Assembly (NCBI RefSeq): GCF_021018895.1
Contig: NC_079368.1
Span: forward strand, 5,129,001-5,193,000
Direction of reading: 5' to 3'
Length of the DNA: 64,000 nucleotides
Origin: Seriola aureovittata
Lineage: Eukaryota; Chordata; Actinopteri; Carangiformes; Carangidae
Within the stretch, counting starts at the first letter, position 1; every line of letters begins with the position of its first letter. Shown here in pieces: positions 37,543 to 50,425 of the stretch. The notes under the pieces were generated by a model. The model was not told the DNA's origin. It did no database searches and saw only the letters and a list, made by a program, of their open reading frames with translations. The translations under genes and the position numbers were made by a program.

Positions 37543-38979
37543 CTTTGCCGCCTCACCCTTCCTGCTCCTGCAGCACAGTCAGTGCCACGCCAGCCCTCCT
37601 GAGCTCTCCGCAACCTTCAACACCACAGTCAACTGTTATACCTCACTGACCCCGCCCTCACTCCACAGCTACACCCAGTCACAGCTGCATGCTGGTCATC
37701 AGTATTTAGCAACACTAAAGGCACACCACAACCTGACTGGACACAACAGCTACACCCTCCTCCCAGTACAGCACAGGAGAGGCTTTTTGTAGAGTAAGGG
37801 CTTGCCTGTATGTCTGCTGTTACACTAGGAAGTCATTAGACGCTAGTGACAAAAAATGGTGAACTGACCAGCAATGAAATCCTCTACATCATCTTTGCCT
37901 TCAGTTCACATCTGAAGGAGCAGCATGGAGAAGAAACCAAGTCTGAGTGCCTTCTGCCCGGCTCTTCCTCACAAATACTCTTCCACACTTCACCCAGTTT
38001 CCAGTCTGTTAAAGGGGAATTCTGGCAAATCTTTGCTACTTTACAACAGGAGAAGTTTTGAGTAATAATCAGTGTTTTTCCTTTTTTTTTTTTTTTTTCT
38101 TTTTCTGTTGTTGATTTTGAATATTTTGTAGAAACGTGGGCTCCTGCGGAACAACAAACCAAAATTTAGAAATGTTGGAATTTCCCCCACAACCATGAAA
38201 ACCTTTGATAGTAATTCAGACAGACGCAGCCTTTTTTGCACCAAGTCTTCCACACGTTACAGTACGATACTGATGCCTCTCTTTCAATGGATAAAGTGCC
38301 TGTGTGAGTTTTGATGCGGGGGAGCAGGAGATGAGTTCTTCTGTGGGCCAAACCTCTGCAGAGGCAGCATGGAAGTGTCTTCTCACTACAGTCTGTGAAG
38401 CTGAAGAATCAATGAGTTGTTGCCAAATATGTTTCAGAGCCTTTCGATTGCTTTTTTTTTTTTTTTTTTGGGTCATTGGAACAGACTGATGCTGCAGACA
38501 GATACTACATCAGCGTCTGATCATGACTGACTGATTTTCAAGCACAGAAATATGCTACATGCTACAACACAAACACACTCTGGTGGTTTTTCACTACTAG
38601 ATTCATGAAGGTGGACTAATAGTCATTTGGTGTGTATGGAGTTCTTAACACTAATCTTACAACTGTATAATATGAGTGTTTGCATTTTGTAGGCCTGCAC
38701 TTAGACTTCATTAGGCACATACAGCACACAGCATCAGATCATCAAAACCAGAATGAGTGAGTAGAATATAGTTTTTTCTCATAGCGTGTGTTTTGTTTGA
38801 CAAGACAAGTTCTGTTTAGATCGGAGAGCCTAAAACTTCATCAGCCTCAGGCTTTAATTAAGAAAAATAGACTCTCACCCAGGAGTTTCATGTTGGAAAG
38901 ATGTGCTCTAGTTTTTGGGAAAAAGCAAAGACGGATTCACAGGTGAAGACTTGTGTTTGTGGGGCAATGCACCATCTCA

Positions 38980-39350
38980 TTAAAGGTAATAATTCAGTTT
39001 ATTGGGAAGTACAGTTTTTCACTTTCTGGCAGAGTTAGATGAGAAGATTGATAAAACTCTCATGTCTGTACAGTGCACATGAAGCTAGAGCCTGCAGCTG
39101 CTTAGCTTATCTTTGCATAAAGACAGGAATCAGGGAGAAACAGCCAGTCTGGCTTTTTCCAAACGTAACAAAATCTGCCTGCCAGCACCTCTAAAGCTCA
39201 CTAATGACCACAGTATAACAAAAACGTGAGCGTAAAAATGACAAGTTGTCATTTCACGGGTGGTTATGTGCTGGACTTTTTCTTGGCTGGAAGCAGTGAT
39301 GTTGACAGAGCCAGACGAGCTGTTTCCAGTCCTCATGCTAAGCTGATATA
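38980..39350 (+). mobile_element. Foldback (inverted-arm) repeat element in the specc1l 3' UTR
   Basis: The left part (agagttagatgagaagattg, ctcatgtctgtac, then cttagcttat...cagccagtctggctt at 39101-39154) and the right part (gacagagccagacgagctg, cctcatgctaagct, 39304-39343) are imperfect reverse complements. Between them are gccagcacctctaaagctca and tttcacgggtggttatgtgc, phrases of a widespread teleost repeat. Borders approximate. Confidence 0.6.
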
Positions 39351-39475
39351 TTTATTACAGATTTGACTTACAAACATGAGTGGTATCCATCTTCACATCT
39401 AACTTGTGGCAAGGAAGCAAATAATCACATTTCCCAAAATGTCAACCTATTTCCAGCAAATGCAAAATTGCAAAA

Positions 39476-39477
<2 letters not shown>

Positions 39478-39506
<29 letters not shown>
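39478..39506 (+). repeat. T-run (about 29 T)
   Basis: Homopolymer in the specc1l 3' UTR. Shorter T-runs occur at about 38082-38099 and 38451-38469. Confidence 0.97.
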
Positions 39507-39508
<2 letters not shown>

Positions 39509-40497
39509 ACATGAATGACACAATATTCATTTTTCCACTGACTAACTGTGTGTTGATGCTGATGCTGTGGTAGACAGGTAGTTTTTGAAATTGTTAGTAT
39601 GACTATCACTATAGAGAAACTTTATAGCACAGTGTCATTTAAAATGTCTGATTTCAGTCACTGCAGAGCTGCTGCTGACTGCTGTGAGTGAATTGTGCCT
39701 CAACACACCAAGTTCACTGTATTTATTTGCATGGTTTCCAATCCAATCATTGTAGCGAGGTCATTTGCTTTATTTGTGTGTATATGAATTTATTCCACAG
39801 ACAGTGAGTAGCTGCACTGAGATAAGCTTTTTTTTTATTCCACACTAAACTCCTGCCTTAACAGTTCAGCCGAAGCTTCTGCCAGTGAAACTGTGACGCT
39901 TCATCTTTCCTCACCGGGCGCGTGTGTCGCCGTGGAAACGGTTTCTGGAACAAGGTGCTTCTTGTTTGTGCCTCTTCAGGAACACCAATAGTGAATGGTG
40001 GTCATGGACTATTTTTTGGGGAAGTTGGTCGAATTCCCTCGTGTGTCTGGTGAAGGTGACTACACTCTTGTTTTGATCTGGATCAGATGAAGCTGGTATC
40101 CATAGCAACACATCAGAAACCACAATTTGTACAGCCGCTTCTGACACTCAGTGATTTAAAGTTAGCACAAGAGCCTGCAGCAGTGGCGGCCTCTGTTCGT
40201 GTGCGAGTGAGTTATTTAATGACGTTTGAAAGCATCGGCTCTCCGTTGACGGATCCTGTGATGCCATAACGCTGAGGATCATCAGCCAACAGGTTTATTG
40301 TGTTCTGCTCGATTCCACCACTGGCCCACTTGTTTTACGGCTCCCGGCAGAAACATGTGAGAGCCACAGAATGATTGTGAAGCCTGTCCATCCTGGAAGC
40401 GGAATGTGTTTTGATCACGCTGTAGTGATCCCGGGACTTCACGAGGTCCTCCGTGTGCCGACGTGGAGTGATTGATGAGCAGTGAGCCCGGCCTGCT

Positions 40498-40500
<3 letters not shown>

Positions 40501-40533
<33 letters not shown>
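40501..40533 (+). repeat. (GA)n microsatellite
   Basis: About 16 GA units in the specc1l 3' UTR. Confidence 0.97.
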
Positions 40534-40534
<1 letters not shown>

Positions 40535-40909
40535 AGAGACGGCACATTCCACCTCCACACAATGCAGCCACGAGGGACGTGTTACAGTGTTTGTTGATGC
40601 CCTTTAAGTGTACGGCTTTACCACGAGGCAAATGTGAACATGTGCATTATGACTTAATTGGGTCCACTTCATCATGCTACATTCATTTTTCTTTGTTTAC
40701 TTGAAGATGCTCTGAGAATTCCACTGAACCTGCTTTAATTTGTCTTTTTGTTTCCATGTTGCCTTGTTTTTGTTTTTTTAACAATCCATGCTACATTCGT
40801 TTTTGGTGTGAAGTTATTTTTTTTTTTCAAGAGGAAATCCTGATCACACTACATGCAGTGCTGAAATGTTCCCATGTCAAAGTTAAAGCTGAATGAATAA
40901 ACGCGTTTG

Positions 40910-40968
40910 GGTGTGTGTGTATGTATGTGTGTGTGTGTGTGTGCGTGTTTGTGTGTGTCTGTGTGTGT
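40910..40968 (+). repeat. Imperfect (GT)n tract after the specc1l poly(A) signal
   Basis: GT units with interruptions directly after AATAAA (40896). This is both a simple repeat and a plausible GU-rich downstream element for cleavage. Confidence 0.9.
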
Positions 40969-41019
40969 AAAGGGACTAAGCTACAGTATTAAGTGCACAC
41001 AATGATGATAATCAGTTGT

Positions 41020-41042
41020 AAAAAAAAAAAAAAAAAAAAAAA
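41020..41042 (+). repeat. A-run
   Basis: 23 consecutive A in the spacer between specc1l and adora2a. Confidence 0.95.
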
Positions 41043-41418
41043 TGCTGTCTGGTTTTATGTTGCTTTATTTTTTCTGGCAATAGTTATTAAAGACCATTTG
41101 AAGCAGCCATGTTTGTTTCATCACTGTCTCAGAAAGCGGTTTCAACTTTACCTCGTTTCATTTTTACAGTTAATGATGAATGGTGTGGGATGTTTGATCA
41201 GTATGTTTGAACAGTATGTAGACTGTGTCAAGGCTCTGGCACTGAGTAATAACTGGATACTTGGCAAAATATCTAATTATACTGGACTATTTGACTCATT
41301 GCTCTGAAGTGTCAGAGCAGACACACCAAGTTTAATGTGTGTCATGACAGACTCATCTGAACACAGGGCAGCTTTCAGCAGATCCGCCCCTGGAGAGGAA
41401 ACGGACGCACTATCAGCC

Positions 41419-41419
<1 letters not shown>

Positions 41420-41464
<45 letters not shown>
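41420..41464 (+). repeat. (GT)n microsatellite
   Basis: About 22 GT units, then a short GA tract and GATA units to about 41506. It lies just upstream of the candidate adora2a noncoding exon. Confidence 0.97.
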
Positions 41465-41466
<2 letters not shown>

Positions 41467-41589
41467 CCGCGCACGTGTGTGTGAGAGAGAGAGAGATAGA
41501 TAGAGGGAAGGAGGGAGGGCAAGAGCAGGTCTCATCTGTCTGAAGTCCATCACTATAGAAGCAGCTTCATTTCTTCCAGACGGAGCCGA

Positions 41590-41794
41590 AAACATCGATT
41601 AAACCTTCAGCAGCGCGTTAAACTGAGCGGAGGGTTGACTGATGAAGTTTCACACTCACCTCTCAGCGGGAAGTGAAAACGATCATTTGCATGTTCATTT
41701 TAGCGCGTTCAACACCTCATCGTTAAAAGTGCTGTCGGATATTATAAGTTCATCAGTCACATCTGCATTTAGTCCGAACATCAGGAACAAGACG
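41590..41794 (+). other. adora2a: Candidate 5' noncoding exon of adora2a
   Basis: Starts soon after a GT/GA simple repeat and ends in a strong donor (aagacg|gtgagt at 41794/41795). It lies about 0.7 kb past the specc1l poly(A) signal and 4.1 kb before the A2a start codon. Mammalian ADORA2A has several alternative noncoding first exons, so this fits, but the assignment rests on a donor and position only. The left edge is a guess. Confidence 0.3.
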
Positions 41795-44700
41795 GTGAGT
41801 CATTTTAACCAACACAATGTTTTGTTCTAGTAAAACCTGGATTTTAAATGTTGGAGTTAAGATGTATTATAAATTCGTTCAGAGTTAATGCGATCTCAGT
41901 CTTTATGCTATGACTACCTCACACATGTGGCAGACCAACAGTAGTGTGTGAGCTGTACAACAGCGGAAAGCGTGTAGTGACTGTGGTTAAAGTTGTCCGG
42001 TTTCCTCACCTGCACAGTTCAGCGCAGTGAACACAGCTCTCCTGCAGAACAGTGAGTCTGTGAAGTCCCTGAACCATCACCAGAGTTTCAGAGTTATTAC
42101 TAAAGCTCGTCCTCGTTCAGATAAAAACACCCTTGATCATATAAACCAGGTGGTCTCACCTTCATCGAGCTTTCAGGAGGGGTGGAGCACAATGTTGTGA
42201 ATGCCGTTGTAACACTCTCCTAATAAAGAAAACAATAAAGCTGTGAATACAAGACTTAGACAAAGGGTGACTCTGCAAACCAGGGACTCAAGATGTAGTA
42301 ATAATAACACGAATGATGCATCAATTAGTTTATATTGTACTTAATTACTGCAATTTCTCAGTTATTAACTGTCAAATCAGTTAATAAAAGTCTGAAAAAT
42401 CAATTGACACATGATAATCCTGGGGATTTTGATGCCACTCAAGAGTCTGGAGCCGATTGGTTTCATCACATTCACCTTTATGTTCGAGCAAAATATTTAT
42501 TTCTGGAGAAGTTGGTTCAGGCAGGGTTAAATCAAGCAGGACTAAAGTTGATCCAAATCAAATCCAGACTGAGTCTCGTTTTAATCTGCAACAGAGGACA
42601 AAGACTAACACCACCTCTCACATCTTACAGGTTTGAAACATTATTTTCAGAAAGACCCATATATTAAAACTAAACCAAAAGTGCCAGAAGCAGCAGAAAG
42701 AAAAAGAAAGATGCACAGTAGAAACAGTGACAAGTTGCAGAAACATGACAAGAAAGCCAACTCTTCTGTCACAAGGTTTTTAGCACAAAAGGTTTATGTA
42801 GTGGAAAAAGTTGTGTCTACATCTCCTCAGTATGATATGATGTTAAATGATCAGTTCCTGCATCGTTATCAGTCTCTTCTTTTCCATGTTAAGGGCCCAG
42901 AGTGTCAATTACCACAACTAAATTCACACAAACAGGAAGTCACTGGGGGTCTACAGCTACTTGTTTTCAGGGCCTTATAGTGTGTTAATCTGACCACAGG
43001 TCTGAGTAGAGCTATAAAGACAGCATCGCGCCACACAGATCTGCTTTCAGTATCATCTGCAGAGTAATTCTTTGTGACTCTGCGTGGAGGCTCTTGCTCA
43101 GAGGCTCTGCCGGAGCTGCTGGTGCTCACGGACGCATTCTTGTCAACACAGCTGCCTGTGCTAGATGCTGCCAGTGGCCATGTTGTCACTTTGATCGTAC
43201 ATCATTCCCGCACAGTGACAGGGCGGCAGGTTTCCTGTGTTTCCTTTCAAATGGCAGCAGTTGGCAGCAGCCAATTAAGTGATTTGTTTTCTTGGTTTCT
43301 TTGTGGGCAAATTCACTCAAACTTGAATAGATTTGTGATGGCACCTTTTAATTCTTAATTCACATACTGATTATACAAAACATCTGAATCGTGTATCTGA
43401 ACACAACCATATCTTCAAATTTCCCTTAAGTGGCCAACGTGAACCAGATCTGGTCCTTAAGAAAGACCTCACTTCCCCTGGTTTCACTATTAATCCCTGG
43501 AGCTTCACTGATGTGTTTCATAATTCCATCTCAGGAAAGCTTGTTATTGTAGGATGCATTGCTAGCATGGGAGAATCACTGCTGTAGTTTTCAGAGATTC
43601 ATTATTTCCTCTACTGTCCTCTGGGATTTTTGTTTTGGACTCACCGCTGCTGCATAAAACATTATAACACGCTGCAATATAACACCCAAACTCCACTGAC
43701 ATCAAGACAAATAAATACCCGGGGCTCACAGGAAAGAGACCAACACAAACTTTATTTGTAAGTCAAATAGAATGAACAAAAAAAACGTCCTGATAGCTAT
43801 CATCCTTGAAATAACAAGTCTTTGGTATTAATAAAAAGGTCTCATCCGACCCAAAGGGAACAGCCTGACTGGGAGAGCAAAGACCTCTGTGTTCCAGCAC
43901 AGCTGTTATCTCCTAAAACTCTGTATAACCTCAAGAAACATTCCCTCTGAGGGAATTCAGTCCCGCAGAAACAGCAGATTTCTATTTGTTAAGCCTTTTA
44001 TGGCTGATATCAGGGAATCTAACTACACGTAATGACCAGGAGCCATTTTTATGCAACTTAGAAGAATGTCAGGAGTAAAGTTCTTCACTGTGACTGAAGA
44101 AAAGACACATTTACGGATCACACAACAAGCACCGGCTGCAAATAGTGACTTAAAACTACTGTACAGTGATTTAAGATTTAAACATATTCCCTTGGATGAA
44201 ACATTGTTCATTACGATTCATGATGTCATACAGTCCTTTCAAAACACGCCTCAGAAGGTGTGTGCTCCTCTCTGTCTCTGGCAGTCATCTAATTCTTCAA
44301 TTAGCTTTTATTCTTAAACTTCCAATAACTAGAACTAAATGAATACAACAAGCTGTAAACAGACTGTGGTCCAACACGGTCCTGTGAGGACGGAGGTACA
44401 GCTGGTCCCGTACAGGTTCAGTTTGGACTGAGGAGGCGGGACTCCGCAGCCCTGCAGGCAGTCCTGACAGGTGTTTCGAGAGATGTTCTCATGTCATTTT
44501 TTTTCCTTCCTGATACCTGAGCTTGTGTATTGGCTGATACTGAGTTCTAATCTGAAACCATTGCATTTTTATTTTAAATACACAGCTGAAAACTACTGAT
44601 CCTGTATGGATGATGGATGATTGCTGTCATTGTTGCACAGCTCAGGTTAAACCGTTTGTAAAACATGAACAGATACATTAATCCTTCTTTTATTTTCTAA

Positions 44701-45690
44701 TTTGACCTCCTATCTTAAAAAAAAAAAAATAATTGAAATAAATAACACTTGCTACACTAGTTCTCCTCACACGAGTGCCACCCCATCAAAATGAAAGCCT
44801 TGCATTCAGTACACGTTGCCTTTTTACTGCTGGGACTTTCCAGTGTAACATGTTTCCAAATTACTGACATATTGCTAATAACTAATGTTACTCTATTTAC
44901 TGGAAATACTCTAAAAACAGTAGCTTCACAGCAAAACTTCCCTTCTGTTTTAGAGTGGAGAAGAAGAATAGATTTCTGGGGAAAATGCTGTTTTATCTGG
45001 ATGTGAGGCATTTATGATACAACTCCAGTAGCTCTGATGACGTGTTGTCCTGAGTGTACAAACCAAACTTTTCAGTCTTTTTGTCGTTAAGCACTCAGGA
45101 ATTCATGTGGGCTTTTAGGGCTTTTTAGCTGGAAAATCACATTGTCATTTTCTGATGAGATCTGTGCGAGTGAACCACAACAATAAAGTAATAAAACATG
45201 AGGCCAAAGGCCGAAACCAAAACAATTAGCTGAGAGATACAGCAAGAGCTGCGGTTCTGTCAGGAGCTTTACAGCCACACTGACAAATTTATAATATAAA
45301 AAAAAAACCCCAAAACAACCTAAGTTGTGTAACACACAGTACATGGTGTTGACATGGTGTGTGTTTGTGTGTACTATAACTGCATCACATGTCTTGTCTA
45401 AATTCACTGGGGACTGCAGATGAAAATGAGCTTTAACTCTGGGCAAACAGTAACTATGGTAAATATCTGACGCAATTGTGTGTCTGCTTCACTTCCTTCA
45501 TTGTCAAAGCATTTCCTCTTTTTCATTTCTGCACCTCTTCAGCCATCAGACAGAATCTCCAGCCACATAATGTTCCAGTGATCTGCGTTGTTGGCATCAT
45601 CTCGGCACCCTTGAGAAGTTCATGGGAAAAAAACAGTGAGGGGAAGGACCTAAGCAGAGAGGACAGCAGAGCATCTCTTTTCACCAGGAG
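41795..45690 (+). other. adora2a upstream region / probable 5' intron
   Basis: 3.9 kb without coding exons. Short frames near 42335-42980 and 43074-43358 have no splice-supported continuation and no recognisable domain. No repeat identified apart from an A-run near 44718. Confidence 0.5.
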
Positions 45691-45693
45691 AGC

Positions 45694-45990
45694 ATGGAGG
45701 CGACTGTGTCCTGCGTGAGGGCGACGGTGGAATGATAGATTATTGTGCGGTTGAATAAAGCTCTTGATCAGCTGTTTTGAGTGGAGCAGGTGTGGAGGAG
45801 CCGCTGCAGCTGCTTGGAGACGCTGGTGGATGTTTGTGGAGGTGAGGAGGCTGAGATCAGCGGCTGCCAGGCTGCAGCTATGGTCGTTGAGGCGAGGTTT
45901 CCTCCCTCCTCATCAGTGACCTCGCCGTTTGTCTCACCATGCCGGACGTCCCCGCCGCCTCCGTCCTCTACATCATCCTGGAGCTGCTGA
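45694..45990 (+). promoter_or_regulatory. adora2a: Cluster of upstream ORFs before adora2a
   Basis: Four short upstream ORFs precede the receptor start at 45939: 45694-45735 (13 codons), 45732-45758 (8 codons), 45830-45919 (29 codons) and 45880-45990 (36 codons). The last begins 59 nt before the receptor ATG, in another reading frame, and ends about 50 nt inside the receptor ORF, so its translation would compete directly with receptor initiation. The mammalian A2A 5' UTR is known to repress translation. Whether all of this stretch is in the mature mRNA is not visible from the sequence. Confidence 0.5.
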
Positions 45991-48786
45991 TTGCTGTGTT
46001 CTCCGTGCTGGGCAATGTGCTGGTCTGCTGGGCCGTGTGCCTCAACAGCAACCTGCAGAGCATCACCAACTTCTTCGTGGTGTCACTGGCGGTGGCAGAC
46101 ATCGCCGTGGGCGTCCTGGCCATTCCCTTCTCCATCGTCATCAGCACCGGCTTCTGCTCCAACTTCTATGGCTGCCTGTTCATCGCCTGCTTCGTCCTGG
46201 TTCTCACACAGAGCTCCATCTTCAGCCTGCTGGCCATCGCTATAGACCGATACATCGCAATCAAGATACCTCTCAGGTAAGTGACCCGGAGGACACCAGT
46301 CTGCACACTTTGTTATCCGTCAGAGAGAAACAGAGGGAAGTTTGCTCCCATATTCTCATAAGACTCTTTAATTTAACTTTCCGGATTAGTTATAATGTGT
46401 TAATAAGAACTTTTGGGTTGCCAGGTTGTCTCACTTGAACTAACATCTATGTATATCTGCAAATTTCCCCACTCCCACTGTGGGACAAATTTAAAATAAA
46501 AATCTTATCTTCATTATTAACATGGACTATGCAGACTTGATAGAATAAAAATGATGTATTAACAGTGATAGCTGCACATCAGAGGGATCATTCATAAGTG
46601 TGAAACCCATGATCACAGAAAAACCACCAAAGAGATTATTCACAGCCTGGCAGCCCAAACTTTCTGCTGAATTGTTTAATTAATAACTGATATATAAAGC
46701 ATTAGTAAATTATTTATTAACTATTAAGAAGACTCGTTAAACCCTTTATAAAGGTTTTCTTTATCAGAAAATGGTATCAAAAGAAAAAGATGTTTTAGGA
46801 AACAAAATAAGAATTTAATTATGAAACAAAAAGAATGCATTTAAAATGTACCATAACTTGTTTTATTTCTTCCTCTTCTTCTTTTCTGTTTCTTCTAATC
46901 TGTTTCTTACTCTCGTGCAGCGAAGGTCTCACAATAATATTTCCTTTCTATCAGTAACGACATGACTTTTGAACCAGAAAGTCTTGGCTGAGGAAGTGTG
47001 TCCAGAAATGGCGTCTCCCGCGAGGCCGTGTCCCCCCAGAGCAATCAGCAGAATATTGCTTTAATTGCTTATACAGACTGTGTAACCCTCCTCTGAGCCT
47101 CTGTGTAATCTTACTTTATTACTTTGCTGTTAAAACATGCCGCTTGTCAGACTGTTTATGTTGAACGTCAGCTTTGATTTAGCATTCAAATCTGCAAAGT
47201 ATGGTACGTCTACAGCCATTAAACCTGTCACCTAATGACATGCCGACCAAAAAGGGGGATGCTGCAGCTCAGGCCGTGACCTCATCGTACTAAACCATTC
47301 ACCCTCGGTCCCGCATCGAGCTCGGCCTTCCTTCTTTTCACACAGTCTCCTCCTCCTGCTGAAGATACGTGAGGGTTCGTCTATGTTGTTTTTTGCATCC
47401 CTGATGGGGGGTTGTTTTTGCAGCATTACCCTTTGCACTTTAACATCTTGAGAATGCGATGGAAACGAGCCAAATATCTCAGCTGCTCTCCCACACTTTG
47501 TTACAGGCGCACTCAAAATAGACTCTTCCTTTGAGGAGTTCTGAAAGACTTTGTTCATTTATCTTTTTTCTCTTTTAGTTCCAGGATGATAAATGCTTCC
47601 ACCGAGTAATCCAATCAGATGAGCCAATTATAAATCAGGAAATCGCAAATTCATTCACATGATATACAAAATACGATCAATTCAGAGTACACTTTTTATT
47701 AGGGGTTTGCTTCAGGGGTCAAAACCACCCTAAGGTGGTTTTGAGCTGATGCTCGATGTTTATATCGTCTCCAGGTACAACAGTCTGGTGACAGGCCAGC
47801 GAGCTCGAGGCATCATCGCCATCTGCTGGGTTTTATCCATCATCATCGGTCTGACCCCAATGATGGGCTGGCACAAGCTGCCCGGGAGCAGCAACAGCAC
47901 CTGCAGCCCCGGCCTGATGAAGTGCCTGTTTGAGGAGGTGGTGGTCATGGAGTACATGGTCTACTTCAACTTTTTCGCCTGTGTGCTGATCCCTCTGCTG
48001 TTGATGCTGGCCATCTACCTGTGCATCTTCATGGCAGCCCGTCACCAGCTCAAGCTGATCGAGGTGAAAGCGGTTCATGGGGAGAAGTCGCGCTCCACGC
48101 TGCAGAAGGAGGTCCAGGCTGCCAAGTCTCTGGCCATCATTGTGGGGCTGTTTGCGGTTTGCTGGCTGCCGTTACACATCATCAACTGCTTCACCCTCTT
48201 CTGTCCTCAGTGTCCTCGTCCGCCGCTCTGGATCATGTATGTGGCCATTATCCTGTCTCACGCCAACTCCGTGATCAACCCCTTCATCTACGCCTACCGG
48301 ATCCGGGAGTTCAGACAAACCTTCCGTAAGATTATCCGGCGCCACATCCTGGGCCGGCAGGAGCTGCTGGAGAGTGGCAGCAGTATGCGCAACTCCACCC
48401 ACAACAGCATCACAGACTCCATCAGACTCAAGGCCAACGGCCTCAGCTTTCAGCTTTTCACTGAGCACAGCAGCAGCAGCAGCTGTGAGAGCTCCTACCA
48501 CTGCCCTACTCACGTCTCTCCTGTAGGGGGAGGCCTGGTGGCGGTATCCCACCCCCCTCTGTCGGTCATCATCTCCCACTGTCCTAAGATGGAGATGTGT
48601 CCATTGCAAGCCCTCAGACAAACTCAAATCCCAGTGGCTCCTCATCTGCAGTTTGAGGATGACTGCAGCGGACCAGCAGTCATGGAGGATAAGGACAGAC
48701 AGAACCTCGGCTCTGCCCAGGTCGCACCGCTGTTCAACAAGCAGGACAGGAGGAGCTACTTCAGCGAGGTGGCAAAGGTGTCCTGA
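45939..48786 (+). CDS. adora2a: Adenosine A2a receptor
   Basis: Two coding exons, 45939-46276 and 47775-48786, joined after IPL at the intron site conserved in adenosine receptors; 449 residues (human 412). Class A GPCR with seven TM segments. Landmarks: N26 (TM1), D54 (TM2), C79 pairing with C163 in extracellular loop 2, T90 (TM3), DRY at 103-105, F165/E166 (the ligand-binding Phe-Glu pair of CLFEE), CWLP with W243, H247, N250 (adenine contact), H275 and NPFIY at 281-285. N153 (NST) is the likely glycosylation site. The long C-tail, with a run of Ser codons (AGC)n near 48470, is typical of A2a and absent from the shorter A2b. It couples to Gs and raises cAMP. The start [12 protein letters not shown] has A at -3. 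Teleosts often keep two A2a copies (aa/ab); I cannot tell which this is. Confidence 0.95.
46277..47774 (+). other. adora2a: adora2a intron between the coding exons
   Basis: 1.5 kb, GT...AG (gtaagt to gtctccag). No exon or repeat recognised. Its position in the second intracellular loop after DRY is conserved in the receptor family. Confidence 0.85.
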
Positions 48787-49890
48787 CGCAGGGACGTCAA
48801 TGTCAAAGGACTGGGATAAATCCCGATCCACAGTGGAACTGGGAACACTGTAAATTGATCATGGACAACGAATGTCACTGAGATAACTTAAATCTCCTCA
48901 CCACAAAAAAACTGCCTCCACAATTTAAACATAGTGACTTTTTAATTTAAACCATTCTATTTTTAAGGTGCAGGCACTTCACACATCAGAAGCAGCTTCA
49001 ACATCACGAAATGCTTTCTCTTTCTCTTTGTGAATAGTTAGAGTTCATTGATGCACTTTGACCAGTGAATTTGTGAGACCGACCAAAGCTCAACATATAG
49101 GAGAGGGACAGTATAGAAAAAGCATTGATCGTCCCTCTTTGTTCGACTGCAGGTTGACAGATGCCCCCTTGTGTGTGAGTCAGTTTGCCGTTTCTGATCT
49201 CAGCAGCCCTTTAGTTAAAGACAAATTTTATTATTAAATTATTGATACTGTATTTTTTTTTTAATTTTGAGGGATGTTGATGTTAACACTGTCTGATGGA
49301 TTTCACCACCATTCTCACCATTATTTCTTAAACAGTAATGCAACATCACTTACAACATGTTTTAGCTTCCTCCCGTCCTGTCGCCCTGCAGGATGCACAG
49401 ACACCAACCTGCCAAGCAAAGTCATGCTTAGAGATTTCTGTCGTTCACATTATAATTTCAGCTTTTTCTGCAGCAGTTTATGTGCATCACCAACAGAAAT
49501 GAATGGGTTATGGTTTTATTTTGAGCCCTGTGCTGTTTCTTATTGGACTAGAAAGATAAAGGACAGTACCTTCACCAATGATGGATAAAGCTTCACATAA
49601 ACCTCAGAGTTGGTGATGTAATGCTGAAATGTAACCTTTGTATTTTTGTGATAATGTGACTTGATTGTTTGCTTATTTAAGTCAAATTTATGATGACCTC
49701 TGACGCAGTTTGATGGTAAATAATTTGTAAATGATTACATTTTAGACTTCAGTCAAACTCATGGAAGAATTTTCTGTTTCTTATTATTCCTGATGATTTC
49801 ATCCTCAGTCCAGTGCAGCTATTACCTTCTGTGTTTTCACGAGGACGCTGGCACAAAGTCCTGTCTTGAAATAAACCATTCCATTGTTTT
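48787..49890 (+). other. adora2a: adora2a 3' UTR with poly(A) signal
   Basis: AT-rich sequence after the receptor stop, with no coding exon. A canonical AATAAA lies at 49870-49875. Short reading frames here have no codon character. The end point is an inference. Confidence 0.5.
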
Positions 49891-50425
49891 CAAAGTGTAC
49901 GTACTGTATTTACATCCAGCAACGGACATGCAATGTTCCCAGTCATTCAGTAGCTGTAGGAACGGTTCCAGGCCGCCCGTTGGCTTGTCACCAGACCGGC
50001 TCATGTTTCATATCAGATCTGCGAGTCCACAGAACTGAACCAAAGATCTGGTTTGCTCATTCTGGGAAATGGTTAGTTAAGCACTCGAACTATCTTTGGA
50101 GTTCTTTATTTTCCCAGCTTTCATTGCAATTCCCTTGTGAGTTCAGGTTACAGGGAGCAGAGTCTACTTCTTTTTGAAAGCCTCCCCTGAGGACTTTAAT
50201 GCTTTTTTAAAGATTCACCACAGAGACCTCCTGAGTCCTCGTGCTCTGATTCGCTTGTCCCCTCAGCTGGGTCATATGAAGATTTCATTCAAGATTTTTA
50301 TACTTTTGCAGCTCTATAGGAGATCTGGTGAGAAAACTCAGTTGTCAGTGCAGAAGATCCATACATGCTCTCTTATCTATTTGTAAATCATTTAGTTTAA
50401 AGCTGCTCTAATAAATATTTCATAT

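Larger units (their letters stand above)
37543..40925 (+). other. specc1l: specc1l 3' UTR with poly(A) signal
   Basis: About 3.4 kb with no coding exon. The first canonical AATAAA I find is at 40896-40901, followed by a long GT-rich tract, a typical downstream element. The stretch holds T-runs at about 38082-38099, 38451-38469 and 39478-39506, a GA repeat near 40,500 and a foldback repeat element at 38,980-39,350. The human SPECC1L 3' UTR is also long. The extent is inferred. Confidence 0.55.

Noticed and set aside
48172..48831. 219-codon minus-strand frame opposite adora2a exon 2
   Set aside because: Antisense shadow of the receptor coding exon; composition follows codon bias of the other strand.
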